From Onchocerca volvulus (Eukaryota > Nematoda > Chromadorea > Rhabditida > Onchocercidae): a stretch of 64,000 nucleotides of DNA. Positions 40,899 to 54,164 of this stretch are shown here, piece after piece. The notes beneath the pieces are model-generated. The model was not told where the DNA came from, did no database searches, and saw only the letters and a program-made list of their open reading frames with translations. The first letter of the stretch is position 1, and every line of letters begins with the position of its first letter. The stretch spans positions 10,629,560-10,693,559 of the forward strand of contig HG738140.1 of assembly GCA_000499405.2 (NCBI GenBank), written 5' to 3'. The position numbers and the translations under genes were made by a program.

Positions 40899-43800
40899 GT
40901 AGAAGCCTAGATTTTTATAGAAGATCCCGGAAATTTTAACTTTTTCCAATAAGCTAATTTTTAGATTTCTCAGAGCATCCGGGATTCGTGATGGAAAGAT
41001 ATAAGATCAGATATGGTCTGCTTGATTATGTGCTTGTGACACATGCGGCTCACTTATTTATCTAAGTAAAAAATATTAGCAGCACCGTTTAAATTTTAAA
41101 TTAAATCAGTTTTTCGTGCTTCGATAAATTCTAATCTTTTGAATCGGTTGAAAACTGAAATATATCATTCTTCAGTCATCGTTATGACAAATATTTTGAC
41201 TAATTTCTGCTGATATTTTCACTTTTCAGCAACTCATGAATTGTACAGTAATACTGTTATTAAATGATCATATGGTTTTAGCCTTTAAAAAATTTTTGTA
41301 AAATTATGTGAAATAGTATAGCAAAAAAAAAAACAAAAGACAGGAATGAAAAAAAATTTTGTGAAAATTAAGGTTTCAAATGATACTAGTCTCATTTAAT
41401 GTACCTACTTGATTAAATTAATGAATTAAGGAAAAAATTTTGTTGATAGATGAATCGATATTTAAGATTTGAAATATTACAGCCATGAGATCGCGATGAC
41501 GTAATCGATAAATGGATCTTGAAAGAGTAGTAGAAAAAGGATGGTATAATTCATCGCCAACATTCTTTTTCCTCAGTTTATCGTCGTCGTAACACATTGC
41601 TTCACCGTATTAAATGATGCACAAGCAATAGTCATCGGTCGTACTGCATTCAGGCAGGTAGATTCCTTCTTCAATAGCAGTCTTCTTAGGTTCGGACAGA
41701 TTCTGGACGAGAATGAGAGTCGGATTCAGGGAATTCTGGGAAGTTCGGTATTCAGAAGCCGAAAGTAATCAATCGTGTTGTAGTAGCAATGAGCAGTTCT
41801 GCTGAATGAATATTAGGAGAAAGACTGTTTCTTTCGTTTGTCGCTTATCTAATTTGTGATGATGCTTTGATAAATATTTCACAAATGACTACTGTAATCG
41901 AAGGAAGGGAAAACAAAAGAGGACGGGCTGATACGCGGACACTTCACTTCACTACTACTGGTTTATAACTGTGACACCCCAAATTTTGTTTGCTTTCCAA
42001 AAATTTCCACTTCCTCCCTCTTCCTGTCTCTTCGCTGGCAAATTAGACAACAATGAAAATAAATTCAATCCCAAAGCCTCAGAGATTGATTGTCTCGTAT
42101 GCTCGAGTTAGCTTCTAACTAACTGAAAATGATATATATGAGGATGGCAATTTGAAATTCAAAATTCAAGCAAAAACTTAAAAATGGACCTCTTTTAATT
42201 CAATTTTATTGACAATTGAAATAACTGAAAAATCCATGCAGGTAAGCAGTGCATGCAGGCATGCACATGCAAGTAAACTTATAGATTAAGTGGAAATATT
42301 GCTGTTTAAGTGATGCACACAAGAGATGAGGGCACATGGCCATAAATTTTTAGGCGATCGTAAATCATCCGATGAAACCGACCCCTCGTGATGGGCAAAT
42401 GCATTTCTACAAAACTGGTGACAAGTCAAAGATAACGAGTGATAGTGAAAATGATAATGATTTTAATAACAATATGAAAGTAATGATGATGATAATACAA
42501 TGAAAAGTCATGCTAAATGATGAAAACCTAATGAACGATGGCTGAACTTAGTGATGATTCTCGTTAGATGATTGTCAGTGTTATCACTCAGGAAAACTTG
42601 AAATGATTAAATAATGAAATCCATTTAACTACATATTTGAATTAAGTCGAAATCAAACTTATGACAATAACTTTTTCCAGCTTGAAAACTTGATTTTTAA
42701 GAAGTCACTAAATTTCTAAATTTCCATTCAGCAATTCCGATCTTGACTTTTGGAAGAATACTAATACAATTTTAAATTCAAAAATTTTCTAAATTGGTTT
42801 ACAAATTTTCAACAGCTGAATTCATGACATAATTTATTCGTTAAAAAGTGGAATTTGATCGCCAATGTCGTCAATTCTGAATCTTGAATTTCTCCAATCA
42901 TTTATTCATAAAAATAATTCACCAAAATCTTAATATCTGTTATTTTTCTTCGCTATTTATCCAACGAATACATTTGAATAATAAACAGCGACCTAATTAT
43001 AAGCTTTTAGAAATACATAAACGAAAAAAAACTTTTTATAAAAAAGAACAAATTCGAAAAATATCTTAATTTTTTTTTTTTTTCATTTACTAGAAAAATT
43101 CACTGATTGAAAAAATCGTCAACTAAGCAAATATTCTTCTATGTTTCGTAGTAAGTTAACTGAATTCTGGAAAAATAAATGAACTGGGTTTCACGCATTC
43201 CACAGACTTGACTTTTTTTTTCTTTTTCAACTTTTAAATCTTAGTAATATCTTTTTTTGAGCAGAATGTAAAGAAAGTAACATATTTGACCCATATTTTC
43301 GGTTTCTGCGAATGACTTTCATCCGAAATTCAATCTCAATCTGATTTCTCAGTCACGATATTTCATGTTGGACATTGCTCTGCGTGGGCAATTTAAAGAC
43401 ATCTGGACATGCATGAGCTGATAAAGACTGATGGATATTAAAACTTTTTCGTTTTAGGGATAAAAAAAATTTACGAATCCAATTTATGAATTCAATTTGT
43501 AAATCTTTCGTATCTTCATTAACTACCCAGAGAAGCTTCGTGTAAATCGTCTGAATAATTTGTTCATTGCAAGAATGTATTCATTGCAACATTTTTTGGA
43601 AAAAAGGAATGCTGATGGAATGCCGATGGTTTGATAAATTTTTATTTTTCGCTCGACTGCAGTATTGATTGGCAAGTGATTGCAGAGTAAATATGACTAA
43701 AAAAAGAAATGAAAATTTCTTTAAGTGCATGATTTCAAAATTTATACAAGATTCCGGGCAATTTGAAGAAATTGTACTTCCCCATTAATTTACTGATATG

Positions 43801-44073
43801 CAAAAGAACTTTAAGACGGTTTTTGATAATCACACAACCATAATTATGATAAGTTTTTAAGCAAACAAATTGTATTTTGACAAGTTGGAGACAGAGATGT
43901 GCTTGTCATTCTTGCATTAATTTTGTAATTAATTCAAGCGAACTTTATTTTTAATCGTTCTTTTCTATTAGAATTTATACATATATAGCAAGATTGAAGG
44001 ATTATTTTTACGGCCGGCCGCTTCTTCGATATTTCTTGGAACTTTAATTTTTACAACTTCCACACAAGTATAC

Positions 44074-44170
44074 GTGTTAGTTTTCCCCGTGAATTCCTCT
44101 TCTGCCGTCTCATCTTTGTCATCATCACGATTGTCGTGAACAAGGTGAAATGACAGGGGAAAACTAACAC
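44074..44170. repeat. 15-bp perfect inverted repeat
   Basis: GTGTTAGTTTTCCCC (44074-44088) and its exact complement (44156-44170) flank 67 bases that include TCATCATCACGATTGTCGTG. It is intergenic, 600 bases upstream of the Ly6-like gene. Confidence 0.85.
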
Positions 44171-44777
44171 ATATGCGATCGACGAATACATTCATCGATC
44201 TATCACCGATCATTAGTATCGACAAAACTGTCTTAAGATTTTATGCTGTACAAAAGTTTCTCTTTGAACAATGTACATATTCTCTTTTCAAAGGCAACAA
44301 TAACATGCGATTCTTCTGAAACTTTTTAAAAACAAGCGAAATATCCGAATTCTGAGGAATCAGAAATGGTTCGAAGAAGTGGATAAATTATTTCAGTATT
44401 TTCTTGTTTCCATGGTAACTTCTATTGCTCTTAATGCTAAGCTCGTTTCCTGAAGTCCAATTCAAACATCACCATGTCCATCTGTCTCCCAATCATTCAC
44501 TGGCACCATCATCACAGCACTTACAAATCATACTGGTTTCATAATTCCATAAAATTTTGAGTAAATCCTATTTTCATCTACCTTAAAATTTCCTGAAAAC
44601 TTGGCATTATGATGGATGAATTATTATCTTCCCGACTCACTGTTTTAAAATTCCAAGCTGGCTTTTTCAACACATTCAATTTTTTCCACTTTTTTTTTTA
44701 AATTTAAACACTTCCAAAAAGTTTTAAGTTTCATTAAAACTTGAAAAAATATTATTGCAAGTATTTTATTGTTATTA

Positions 44778-45561
44778 ATGTCTATCATCGTGACATCAAT
44801 TATTTTCCAATTCCTGTTACTCCTGTATAGTGAAGCATTTCACTGCTATTATTGTGTATCCAATCTACCTTCCAATATTAGCAAGGATGCACAACGGGCA
44901 TTCAGAACAGTACTTTATTCGACCTTTGTGGTACCACCAGTTCACAGGTCATGTATTAATCCACAAGATATCGAGTTCGCAACTGTAAAACAAGTAGATT
45001 GCTCATCGGATGATCAGTGTATCAAAATCACAGTATGGCAAAAAGGTTAGTACATGAAGATTTTTTTTTGAAATGATTTATAAATTTGACGTTTATTTCG
45101 CATTCTGCCTTAAAGGCAAGGTATACGTGCACTGTGAAGAGTTCAAATTTCCAAAATTTTCTATTTGAATTTTTTTAAATTCTATGTTATGCTGGCTTTG
45201 CGAGAACATTTTCTACCGAGATTGGATCAATATATTAATTTGCATCATTGTGATTAGATTTCATCCCGGGAACAGGAAAGCAAATTAGTTAAAATTTTTA
45301 GACCTTATTTTTTGAGTAACTTTGACATATCTCTTATGAATGAAACTTGTATGTTTTTCAGATTTACAATTCGTCATGCGCAGTTGCCAAAAACTTATCT
45401 ATCGTGACAAAATAATTAGTGACAATGTGAGATGTCGTCATGATGATAGCCCTTCAATTTGTCGTTGTAGCAGCAATCTGTGTAATAGCGCTTTGATATT
45501 TTCACTTCATAATTATATTTTTTCTTTAACATTTCTGATGGTTTTATCAATTTTTGCGTAA
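44778..45561 (+). CDS. Ly6/uPAR-type three-finger protein, secreted or GPI-anchored
   Basis: This is a small extracellular disulphide-rich protein of the Ly6/three-finger group. Such proteins modulate receptors or channels, and nematodes have many lineage-specific ones. Two exons, 44778-45045 and 45362-45561, join in phase to give 155 residues. The start is the ATG at 44778, opening a hydrophobic signal peptide (MSIIVTSIIFQFLLLLYSEA) directly followed by FHCYYC, the usual first-cysteine context. The mature part has ten cysteines, including VDCSSDDQCIKITVW, VMRSC and the closing ICRCSSNLCN typical of the fold. A hydrophobic C-terminal end (IFSLTFLMVLSIFA) with no charged tail fits a GPI-attachment signal. 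I cannot assign a named orthologue or ligand. Confidence 0.8.
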
Positions 45562-47969
45562 TTTTCGATTTTATAACATTTCTCATGACAAAATACAGCA
45601 TCTTAACTCAAAGCGATAACGAGAAAAGAGCAATTTGTTTAGCGAGAATTTTTGAGACGTCGTGTAATGGCTGTAATAGTACTGAAAGAAATAAAGAGCA
45701 AAGTGTTGGGAAAAAAAGTGGAAAAAGATTTCTTCGATAAAATTGCGATCTAAAGCTAATCGGATTCAATTTTTTAAAAATAATTGTAAATGTTGAACTT
45801 TAATGCTTTCTCACAAATCTCTTCTCTTAACCTTTTCATGAAGTAAATAGCGAATTTGGGAAAGTAACCTAGTAACGGAAAAGTGAATTGGAAAAGTAAC
45901 TTTCCAGTACAGAAAAGTAACAAATTTGAAAAAGTAAAATCGAAGAATATCTTAATTAGGAAAAATTACTTATTGCTCTATTAAACGGCCGTCAATTTAG
46001 TATCAAACATCTGATGGAATCACTCATCAAAAAAATTATCACAAGTAAATATAAATTCACAAATATTCATGAAAATTAACTTTAATATTTCACATCTGAA
46101 AAACATGAATAGCACAGATACTTACTGAATAAATTGTAAGCAGACAATCAAAATCAATTTATTAAAAAAAATTTGAAAGTTTTTCTTAAGTAGCAGAAAA
46201 TCAATTGCAAAAAAGAAGGGATATTTTCATTTTTAAAAATGAGAATTTTCAAGTTATTTGCAATTTCCGCGGCGGGTAAATTTTTAATAGGATGAACATT
46301 TGAAACTGATTTTGAAAAAGTTATTTTAAAGTCATTAAAAAATAAATGATCCTTTTTTTTCTGTAATCTTCCGAATGTGAAAATTAAGCTTAATTTGTTG
46401 CATAAAGTGATATACATAATAGAAGAAAATAAATCAACTAATCAGTTTTAAAAGTGAGATTTTAATTTAACAAGCACTTACAGAAAGCGCAAAAAGTTAT
46501 GCATACAATTTGGAAAACTGAATAAAGTAGATATTTGTAAACAAAGATTCTAAATAATAAAAACAATTTCTGATAACAATTTCATGAGTAATATGAGGCT
46601 GGAACAAATAATTTGCATATTTCAGAACATTATCTGAATAAATGTAAAAATTCTACATCATTTCTGGAATCCAATATTAAACCACGCTTACTTTTGATCC
46701 TCATCAGTTGAGTTTCATGATGAATAAATTCAAAATATTTCAATTTCTTTTTCTTCCCATAAAAGATCAATAGAATTTAAAAATCCAACCAATAAAAAAT
46801 TTTGGGAAAAATTCAAGGAATTGTTGACTTTTATGATTTAATTCCGAAAATACTTTTCAAAATACTTTATGTTAATAGATTTATGTAGCTTATATTCTTT
46901 AAAAAAGTATTCTTTTTTCAAAAAATCTATTTGAAATTTCTCAAAATGATTATTTGAATTTGGAATGATTCGAAAAACACTAGAGGATGGGATATTATCA
47001 AAGATAACGAAATTATTGCTGTACTTTCTGATTTGAGAGAAACTTGGCATATCTATCACTTGAAGAATAATGACTCAAAACTTGAAGTACCACTAACTCA
47101 ACGCACTAAAAATGGCCCATTTGGAACATAAATGCAATATTTACGCTTCATTCAAGCAAGCGAGATGTCATACTCATTAAAACTTTGAGAATGAGTTCAT
47201 AATTTTAATTTCAGAATAATTTCATTTTCATTCCAAAATTTTTCTAATCATTCGAATTTAATGCTATCATTCCTGGAAACAAACTAATTTTCACATTTCG
47301 AGCCTTTTCGTTTTTCCGTTGAATGAAAATAAAAACGAGTAAGCTCTCAATCGAAAAGGCTAATTTTTAGCTCTTTGAACAATTCATGGAATTCATCAAA
47401 TTTATTAGTTAAATAAGACAAAGTTTTCAAATTTTGAGATATTTTTGACTTATAATCTAAATTGTTTAATTTTAAACAAGATTTATCCCATATAGTGTTT
47501 GTCCTCGAAAATGCTTCCATATGGCTTCATTTCGAGTTTTTGCATAACCTAGTGTTATTTCTAATTTATCGTTATAGCATTTGCAGATCGAATTACACTT
47601 CCGGTTTATTTCTGGAATATTCTTCCGTCATATTCTTATCAATTCTTATCAAGATAACCAATTATCTCGATCAATAAGGATCAAATTTTTATGTATGTTC
47701 ACATTGTAGCAGATTTGCAAATGCAATTAAATTTTTATAATTTTTTTCATTTAAAAACTATATAAAAATCTATGGCTTATGTCTATGACTTATGGTCCTT
47801 AATTTCAATAAGGGATTTTTAACTTAATTATGATTCTTTGCACTGGAACATAATATCATAAAACTTCATGATTTTCTTAATGACTATTTATCTTATTTCA
47901 TTTAAATACATTTATATCTGTTCAGTATCATATTATTTCAATTAACTCAAAATTCATGATAGTAATAAC

Positions 47970-47989
47970 AATAATAATAATAAAAAAAA

Positions 47990-48085
<96 letters not shown>
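47970..48085. repeat. (TAA)n trinucleotide microsatellite
   Basis: A nearly uninterrupted array of about 29 units at 48000-48085, with an imperfect start containing an A-run at 47982-47990. It gives spurious poly-isoleucine or poly-asparagine frames. Confidence 0.97.
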
Positions 48086-48086
<1 letters not shown>

Positions 48087-49451
48087 GCCAGTTTCACATG
48101 GCATAATAAAAGAAACGAATTGGAAAAAGAATCGGAATTATGTTGGCTTAGAAGAGAAATGAAAAACTACAGGAATTCATTGTAATTTATAGTAACTCAC
48201 GTAATATTATTAAAAGGTAAATCATTAAATTTCGCTCGATTTAGGAAATAAATTTTCAAATAGTCATAATTATTTCCATGGCAACTCAAAATACGAGTGC
48301 TGGATTGTTATCGACCGATCACTGCTAAGCACGCCTAACTATCAGAAGACTTGAAAAGTTATGCTTGAAGTGTTCGATTCGTTTACTTAACTTTGTCCTG
48401 TTTATTTTAATGTAATCAATATTCTTGCTTTGTTGAAGAAAGCTCTATTAACTGAATAATTAACTTATTGAGGTAATTCACGTCGTAGCATGCACTACTG
48501 AGAGCTTTTTAATAAGAAATAGATTATCTTGTTTGATCTAATTTGGAACGAAGCAATCACATTTCATTGTCGTTGAAGTTTGTAGTCAGAAGGGTCATCA
48601 TTATGAAATGTTGAAAAGTTCGAATTAAAACAACCACTAGCAACAATTATCAACTGATAAACAGTTTTGGAATTTGATTTATTCACGAAGTCAAAACTAT
48701 GACATCTTTGGGCTTGATTTTTAATTCACAACATATTTTATTATTAATAACTATCCATAGCAGAGTAAAAGATTTAATGCCAATACTACTAGTCTGATAT
48801 TTTCTTTCAATTTATTCATTTTCGAACTTCAAGTGAAGAAAATTATTTAAGAAACCGGAATTCTTTAATTAAAGTTTCTTTTTCATAAGGCATATCGTTT
48901 TCAAAATTCATTCAGATTCACTTCTAATTTTGTTGTATTAATATATGACGAAGGATTACATTGGTTGGAGATGTTCATCCTTATGAAGATTGGCGCATTT
49001 AAACAATATTTCATTGTTTATTTCTCCCATAGACATGGATAGAAAAAAGTACCACGTCAGATGGAAGTATCAGGATGAAAATTTAAACGTGATCATTTCA
49101 GGTCAAACCATCAATCTTAAACTTGTTTTGTAGATCAAATAGATTTACATTCGTTATAAGACTCAAAGTTGTTGAAAGTACATTTAAAACAACAGCGCTA
49201 TCCTTTGAGCTCATTTCAGTATCATATTTCGTCAAACAGATCGTGATTTAAGAATGGACAAAATCGTCTGAATTTCTATTTTACATTCTGTCCAATTGCG
49301 GGAATGTTTGAATAGGCGAATAAACTTCATTTGAAAATTCTTTCATTTTAATAATTTTTTAAAATATTTCTAGCAAATTGTAGAATTTATTCGTAATAGT
49401 TTATGTACAACTTAGAAAGAGATTATAACAGATTTTGAATAAAAAAAAAAG

Positions 49452-49529
49452 GATTGAAAGTTTAAAAATGCACAATGTCCATTCTTAAACTTCCAATCTG
49501 TCTTTTTTTAAACTTTTAAACTTTCAATC
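49452..49529. repeat. 16-bp perfect inverted repeat
   Basis: GATTGAAAGTTTAAAA (49452-49467) pairs with 49514-49529 across a 46-base loop that itself contains further TTAAAC/AAACTT repeats. It is intergenic. Confidence 0.75.
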
Positions 49530-49664
49530 ATCATTTAATTTTTCTGTTCGACACGAAAGAAAAATATCGCGCAGTGAGAAATTGGAAATTTGAAGAATAA
49601 CAAATTACTAAGAGTAAATAATTGTCGTATTTTTAACAAATGCCATTTCAATCAACAATTTTAG

Positions 49665-49763
49665 AGGTCATCTTCGGTGCAACGAATACCAAAGCAATTA
49701 GAAATGGATTTACTAAGAGAATTGAACAGACAATTTGATATTAACGAAAGAATTAGTCTTGCT
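49665..49763 (+). other. isolated exon-like segment
   Basis: An acceptor (CAACAATTTTAG) is followed by 33 open codons, charged and amphipathic (RIPKQLEMDLLRELNRQF), then GCT|GTAATA, a possible donor; both ends are phase 0. The composition is more protein-like than that of neighbouring chance frames and suggests an alpha-helix. I could not link it to exons on either side, and I recognise no family. It may be an orphan exon of an unseen gene or coincidence. Confidence 0.25.
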
Positions 49764-50834
49764 GTAATACTTCCTTCCCGTTACATCCAATCTCGATGTT
49801 GTTATTCTCATTACTCTCTATCGTTCATTATCAGTGATCTTTTAACATTTATCAGGTGGCAGCATCTTTGATCAATGTATTATTCAAATTAACTCTTTGT
49901 ATTTATTAGAACATAGAATGTATTTCACTTCCGTGCTCATTAGTAATATAATTAGTCGTAATAGGAATTGCCTTAATCGTTAAATTTTAAAATTCCTTTT
50001 TTATATGGCTAATCGAAATATTTGAAATATAAATATGGTTATTAAATTGAGGTAATTCAATTGAACTTCTGAAAATTAAATTTTAAATTAATGCATTTCT
50101 AAATTCTTTAATAAACCAATTTCAGCAATGACTTAATTATCTGTAATTGCACTAAATAAATTTTTTTTCCAAAATTTCAAATTTTTAAAAAAAATTGAAT
50201 GAATCGGTAACCCAAATTTCCATCCCAGTTTTATTTCAAATTTCCACAGCGGCGGATAAAAAACTTAAACTAATGTGAAATGATAAGTGTTTACGTAGAA
50301 AATATAAGGCTGATCACGTAGAAAAGTGCGTGATATATTCAGATTGAGAAATGTTTGATAGCTTAAAAACATAAAATTAGTTTAACGCCACGTGTAAATT
50401 AAGTGAAGTTGTTAAGACTAGAAGTACTTGGGTGATAATTTTCAAAGATAAAAGATAAATGTAAAATTTAAAGAAGGGCCTATGGGGAAAGGAAGCGATG
50501 AAGAGTATTTTGTTAAAATCACATTTGATTGATGTTGTTATCGAAAAGAGCTAAAGAATAGGATGTCGTTATCATTATCACTATTATCAACACTGTCATT
50601 ATTATCTTCCTTTATTGTATTATAATCACATTAAGGAATAAAATACAGTAGAATATGTATATGTGCTTATTTATTTGGCATAAACGGTATTTTTTCAGCC
50701 TTCCAAAAGAACAAAAGTTAGACTAAGTGCAATTTTTACTATTCTCCATAAAGATCTACCATGAAAAAATCATCTTCACGCAGAAGCAATCTCGGCTGCA
50801 GCAAAATTTGAGAAGTTGAAAAAAATAAACAGAA

Positions 50835-52459
50835 ATGCGCCTGGAAGTCGTTAAATCACAATCAACAATAATACATATCTCAAATACTTATATTCCGATT
50901 CGAATTCCATTCCAAATTTTGTTATTTTTCTGCATGATATCTATAGCACTGGCAATTGACTTGGATGATTACGAGGTTGCCGACGATAATGTCATCAATC
51001 TTCCAGTTAGTAGATTTCCAGATCCAGACTGCAAATACCATATTCGGTTTTATAACCGAAATGGTTCGCAATTGAAAGGGTAACTATTTTTACTTTATAT
51101 TTACATTTTGATTTTATATATCATTCAATCATTATCCCTCAAATTTGTCATTTATTTAGAATTATCAAAAGGAATGAAAAATAATCAACAAAAATTTTCT
51201 GCCTTTTTCCAGTCAGCATTTTCAGACTGGAAAAACTGTTCAGATTATTTTATCTAGAAATCATTGATATTGGCCATCATTACATTGGACTTGATAATAT
51301 TAATTTTCAATCAATTCTGATTTAATCTGTAAAATCAATTTTTTTTTTCGTTGTAATTTAATCTGTTAAATGCAATACTAGTTTCAGTTCGCTGATTTCT
51401 GATTTAATTAATTAAACATATTAAAGAAAAAACTGAATAAAAATCAGTTTTAACTTTTTGCTTAATTAAAATTTTTGTGCGAAACTTGAGAAATGTCATC
51501 TTTGAAAGACTTAAATTTTCTTTTGTGACTGAATGATATCGCATCATATGTAATGTATGGTACTAAAGTAGCCATAACAGGTGAATTAAAGATAGGTCGT
51601 AGTTTATGTAAGAAGAGGGGAAAGAAACAAATATGAAGTAAGAAATGACGAGTAATAATTGCAGAAAAGTTCGAATTGGTGAGCCTGTCTATCATCAGTG
51701 GATATGTAGCTTCGAGCAACATCAAAATGATCATTTCTGTATTCTGGTGAACAACTGTACGATTGCAAATCCTCGATCTGATTCCTCCCCGATACCAATT
51801 ATTGATGAGTTTGGATGCTCTCTTTTCCCTCTAATACTGCCACATGTCGAATACAACGGTGATCTTGAAGGTGGTCTTCAAACGAACGTTTTCTTGCTGG
51901 ACATCGATCAGGTACAGCCTTTTATATAAACTGCAGAAAAGCGCAAAACATAAGTAAAAATAGATTTATTATACATATTGAAGCGAGAAGGCAATAATAA
52001 TTCCATTGAAAGGGAAAAGGTCAAATTTATTGAAGTACTGCCATGTAAGTGACCTTCTCGTCAGCGACCCTATTCCCAGTAGCTCTCATCTTGAATTCGT
52101 CCCTGTTTCATTCATTATCACTTCTTGAAATTAAATGATGTTACAAATATTGAAAGTTTTGAGTCAACTGGAATCTAAACTTCAGATACCCTTAAGGTTT
52201 AATTTTTAAAGCAATAATTCCTTCGTATCTTAAAACTGAATATAATAATTCGTTGACTTTATCTTAATGCAATTAATCGATCTATTCTCGCAAACAATAA
52301 ATTAAATCATGTAGAAATTAATATCATTTTCGTACAGATGAAAATACAATTTTTCAGACGTCTATCATGTTTAACTGTAACATCAAGTTGCTGCTGAAGC
52401 TAGACGGAATCTGTCAACGGTCCTTGTGTCCATCAGTCCGACACCTTCGCAGATTATAA
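50835..52459 (+). CDS. short cuticlin-like zona pellucida (ZP) domain protein
   Basis: ZP-domain proteins of nematodes (cuticlins) are secreted and polymerise in the cuticle or apical matrix. Exons 50835-51079, 51665-51911 and 52358-52459 keep phase and give 197 residues. The start follows an acceptor-like AATAAACAG, suggesting trans-splicing. An uncleaved-looking basic leader precedes a hydrophobic segment (PFQILLFFCMISIALA, about residues 26-41), acting as signal peptide. Then come DCKYHIRFY, RIGEPVYHQWIC, CILVNNC, DEFGCSLFPLILPHVEY and IMFNCNIKL, the standard order of the C-terminal half of a cuticlin ZP domain. The N-terminal ZP half, the furin-type site and the C-terminal membrane anchor seen in typical cuticlins are absent; the protein ends soon after CPSVRHLRRL. 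It may be a minimal ZP-C protein or a truncated paralogue. Confidence 0.8.
51204..51235. repeat. 11-bp hairpin in ZP gene intron 1
   Basis: TTTTTCCAGTC (51204-51214) and GACTGGAAAAA (51225-51235) are exact complements around a 10-base loop. The left arm contains a CCAG acceptor-like motif, but the reading frame does not support an exon here. Confidence 0.6.
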
Positions 52460-54164
52460 ATTTCATTCTCTTTTAAAATAACGCCAAATGTGTCTTTATA
52501 GTTAATGTAATTCAGATTATTATATTTTAGAATTCTAGAATCATTTATTTCCCTAAAACAGAAATCTTCTTACTTCTAATCATCATAACATCAATCACAT
52601 GCATTATTCTTGGAATTACAAATGATGAGTCCACTTTCATCCAGTAATCAAAGTACCGATATAGTATAAAATATATTCAGATCATAAATTTTTAGCTGGA
52701 AGCATTTTTTTTTTAAAGAAAAAGCTGAAGTCACGTATTGCATGCGAAAAAGAATACTTTGCTGAGGAATTACCAGCTATTGAAGTAGGTTCCATTTCTT
52801 GGAAGTTACTTTGTTAGGAATTAATCACAAACAATATTACATTTCTGTATGGATCGCCCGCATTTTTTTTGTTAATATTTTGTCTTTTGAAGTTATTATG
52901 ATAGTATAACATAGCAAAATGAGAAATATCTTTTCCTGTCACCTGCTGTAAAGTTTAAATTGCTAGCTTCAATCAAATGTTTAATTTTTTTTTTTTTTTT
53001 TGCTAGATTCACCGTTTTCACTTACTGATTTTCCAAAACTTTTTTCTAAGCGGCGATGATTATTTAATTTGTTTATTTCAAATATATTTTACTTAATGAT
53101 AATTAAAATGTCATACATTAAAGCAAAAAAAAAAAGTGAAGTCACCGAATAAATAAATGAAATGCAATGTTATTAAATAAAACAAATGAGATGTAAGAAT
53201 ATATTTTTGCGGCAATAAAGTGTATAGCACAAAAAAAGAAAAAAAAAAACATACAGCACTCAAAATATACAATGAGTAAAAAATGAACATTATAAAAGAA
53301 AACAATACTGAACTCACGCTAAACAACAGACATAATGAGAATTTAAACTAAAATGGAATTATTACTTGCCGTAATAATCCTATTTTCCTATTAATAAGCA
53401 TGGCAGAAAAAAGTGAGAAATTTGAAGTTAAATTTCTAAAAACCACTTTCTGACATATATTGGTATCCTTTATCTTTTGCTCTTTATATCGCTTTATTTT
53501 TCACAACTCAATCTGCTTCTCTTGAAATGATATCTTTAAATGAAATCTCGTTTTAAAAATATAGAACCAATCACTTTTATTCATAAATGTATTTGAGCAA
53601 ATACAGCAGGATATGCCCCGAAAATTCTCAATAGAGAAAGATAAAAGATGTCGTAACTCCAGGTCTTAAAAAATCACATCATTTTTAGATAAGAATTAAC
53701 AGTTCAAGGTTAAAGAATTATATGAAAATAAACAGTTGACAATTTGTGCATCTAAACTCAGAATGTAACCTAAGATTAAGAATCTTCTATTATATTTAGA
53801 AGATCTAGAAAATAGAACTAATGACATTTTAACTAATTCTGAGTGGAAAAAGCCTCTGATCGATTCTTTCCTCATCGCTGAAACAGATAAGAAATTAGAA
53901 ATTAAAGAATGATAAGTTTAGTTTTGAACTCAAATTTTTTAGTTATTGCTTTTCCATTGCTACCTTATATAACGTATATGAAGAGAAGTGTGATCCAAAA
54001 TCGAAGATGGTAAGGATCTCAAAATAAGTTCTACAGTTCTTGATAGACGATTTAATTTTAATGGTAATAAGACGAAGAAATCCGTTTCCATCGGAGAACA
54101 AATTAGGCTAATCAATTAAACATTAAAAATACAATAAAACTGAAAAAACAAAAAAAAGGCTTAC
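52460..54164. other. intergenic region, 3' side of two genes
   Basis: It holds the 3' UTR of the ZP gene and the unresolved 3' end of the Golgi-type gene on the other strand. Candidate last exons for the latter are the minus-strand frames at about 53945-54110 and 53830-53870, but neither shows conservation that I can judge. Otherwise I see AT-rich spacer. Confidence 0.4.

Larger units (their letters stand above)
38976..44777. other. long upstream region of Wnt, with fold-back element
   Basis: At 5.8 kb this is one of the longest gene-free stretches. It should contain the Wnt promoter and its missing signal-peptide exon. Patches at 39400-39640 (GAGAGAG/CTCTCTC hairpin around 39500) and 41500-42000 are G+C-richer than their surroundings and are candidate promoter or enhancer regions. 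The fold-back element at 40596-40898 and the inverted repeat at 44074-44170 lie here. A minus-strand open frame at 43968-44225 overlaps that inverted repeat and shows no family. Confidence 0.5.
45562..50834. other. long gene-poor region
   Basis: AT-rich spacer between the Ly6-like and ZP genes. It contains the (TAA)n array at 47970-48085, an inverted repeat at 49452-49529 and one isolated exon-like segment at 49665-49763. Other open frames of 60-90 codons (for example 46154-46417 minus, 46838-47059 minus) are Lys/Phe/Ile-rich and typical of chance frames in such DNA. Confidence 0.45.

Noticed and set aside
47956..48162. Poly-isoleucine frame
   Set aside because: Translation of the (TAA)n microsatellite.
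51462..51798. Minus-strand frames across ZP exon 2
   Set aside because: Antisense shadows of the ZP exon, whose plus-strand reading matches the cuticlin ZP order.
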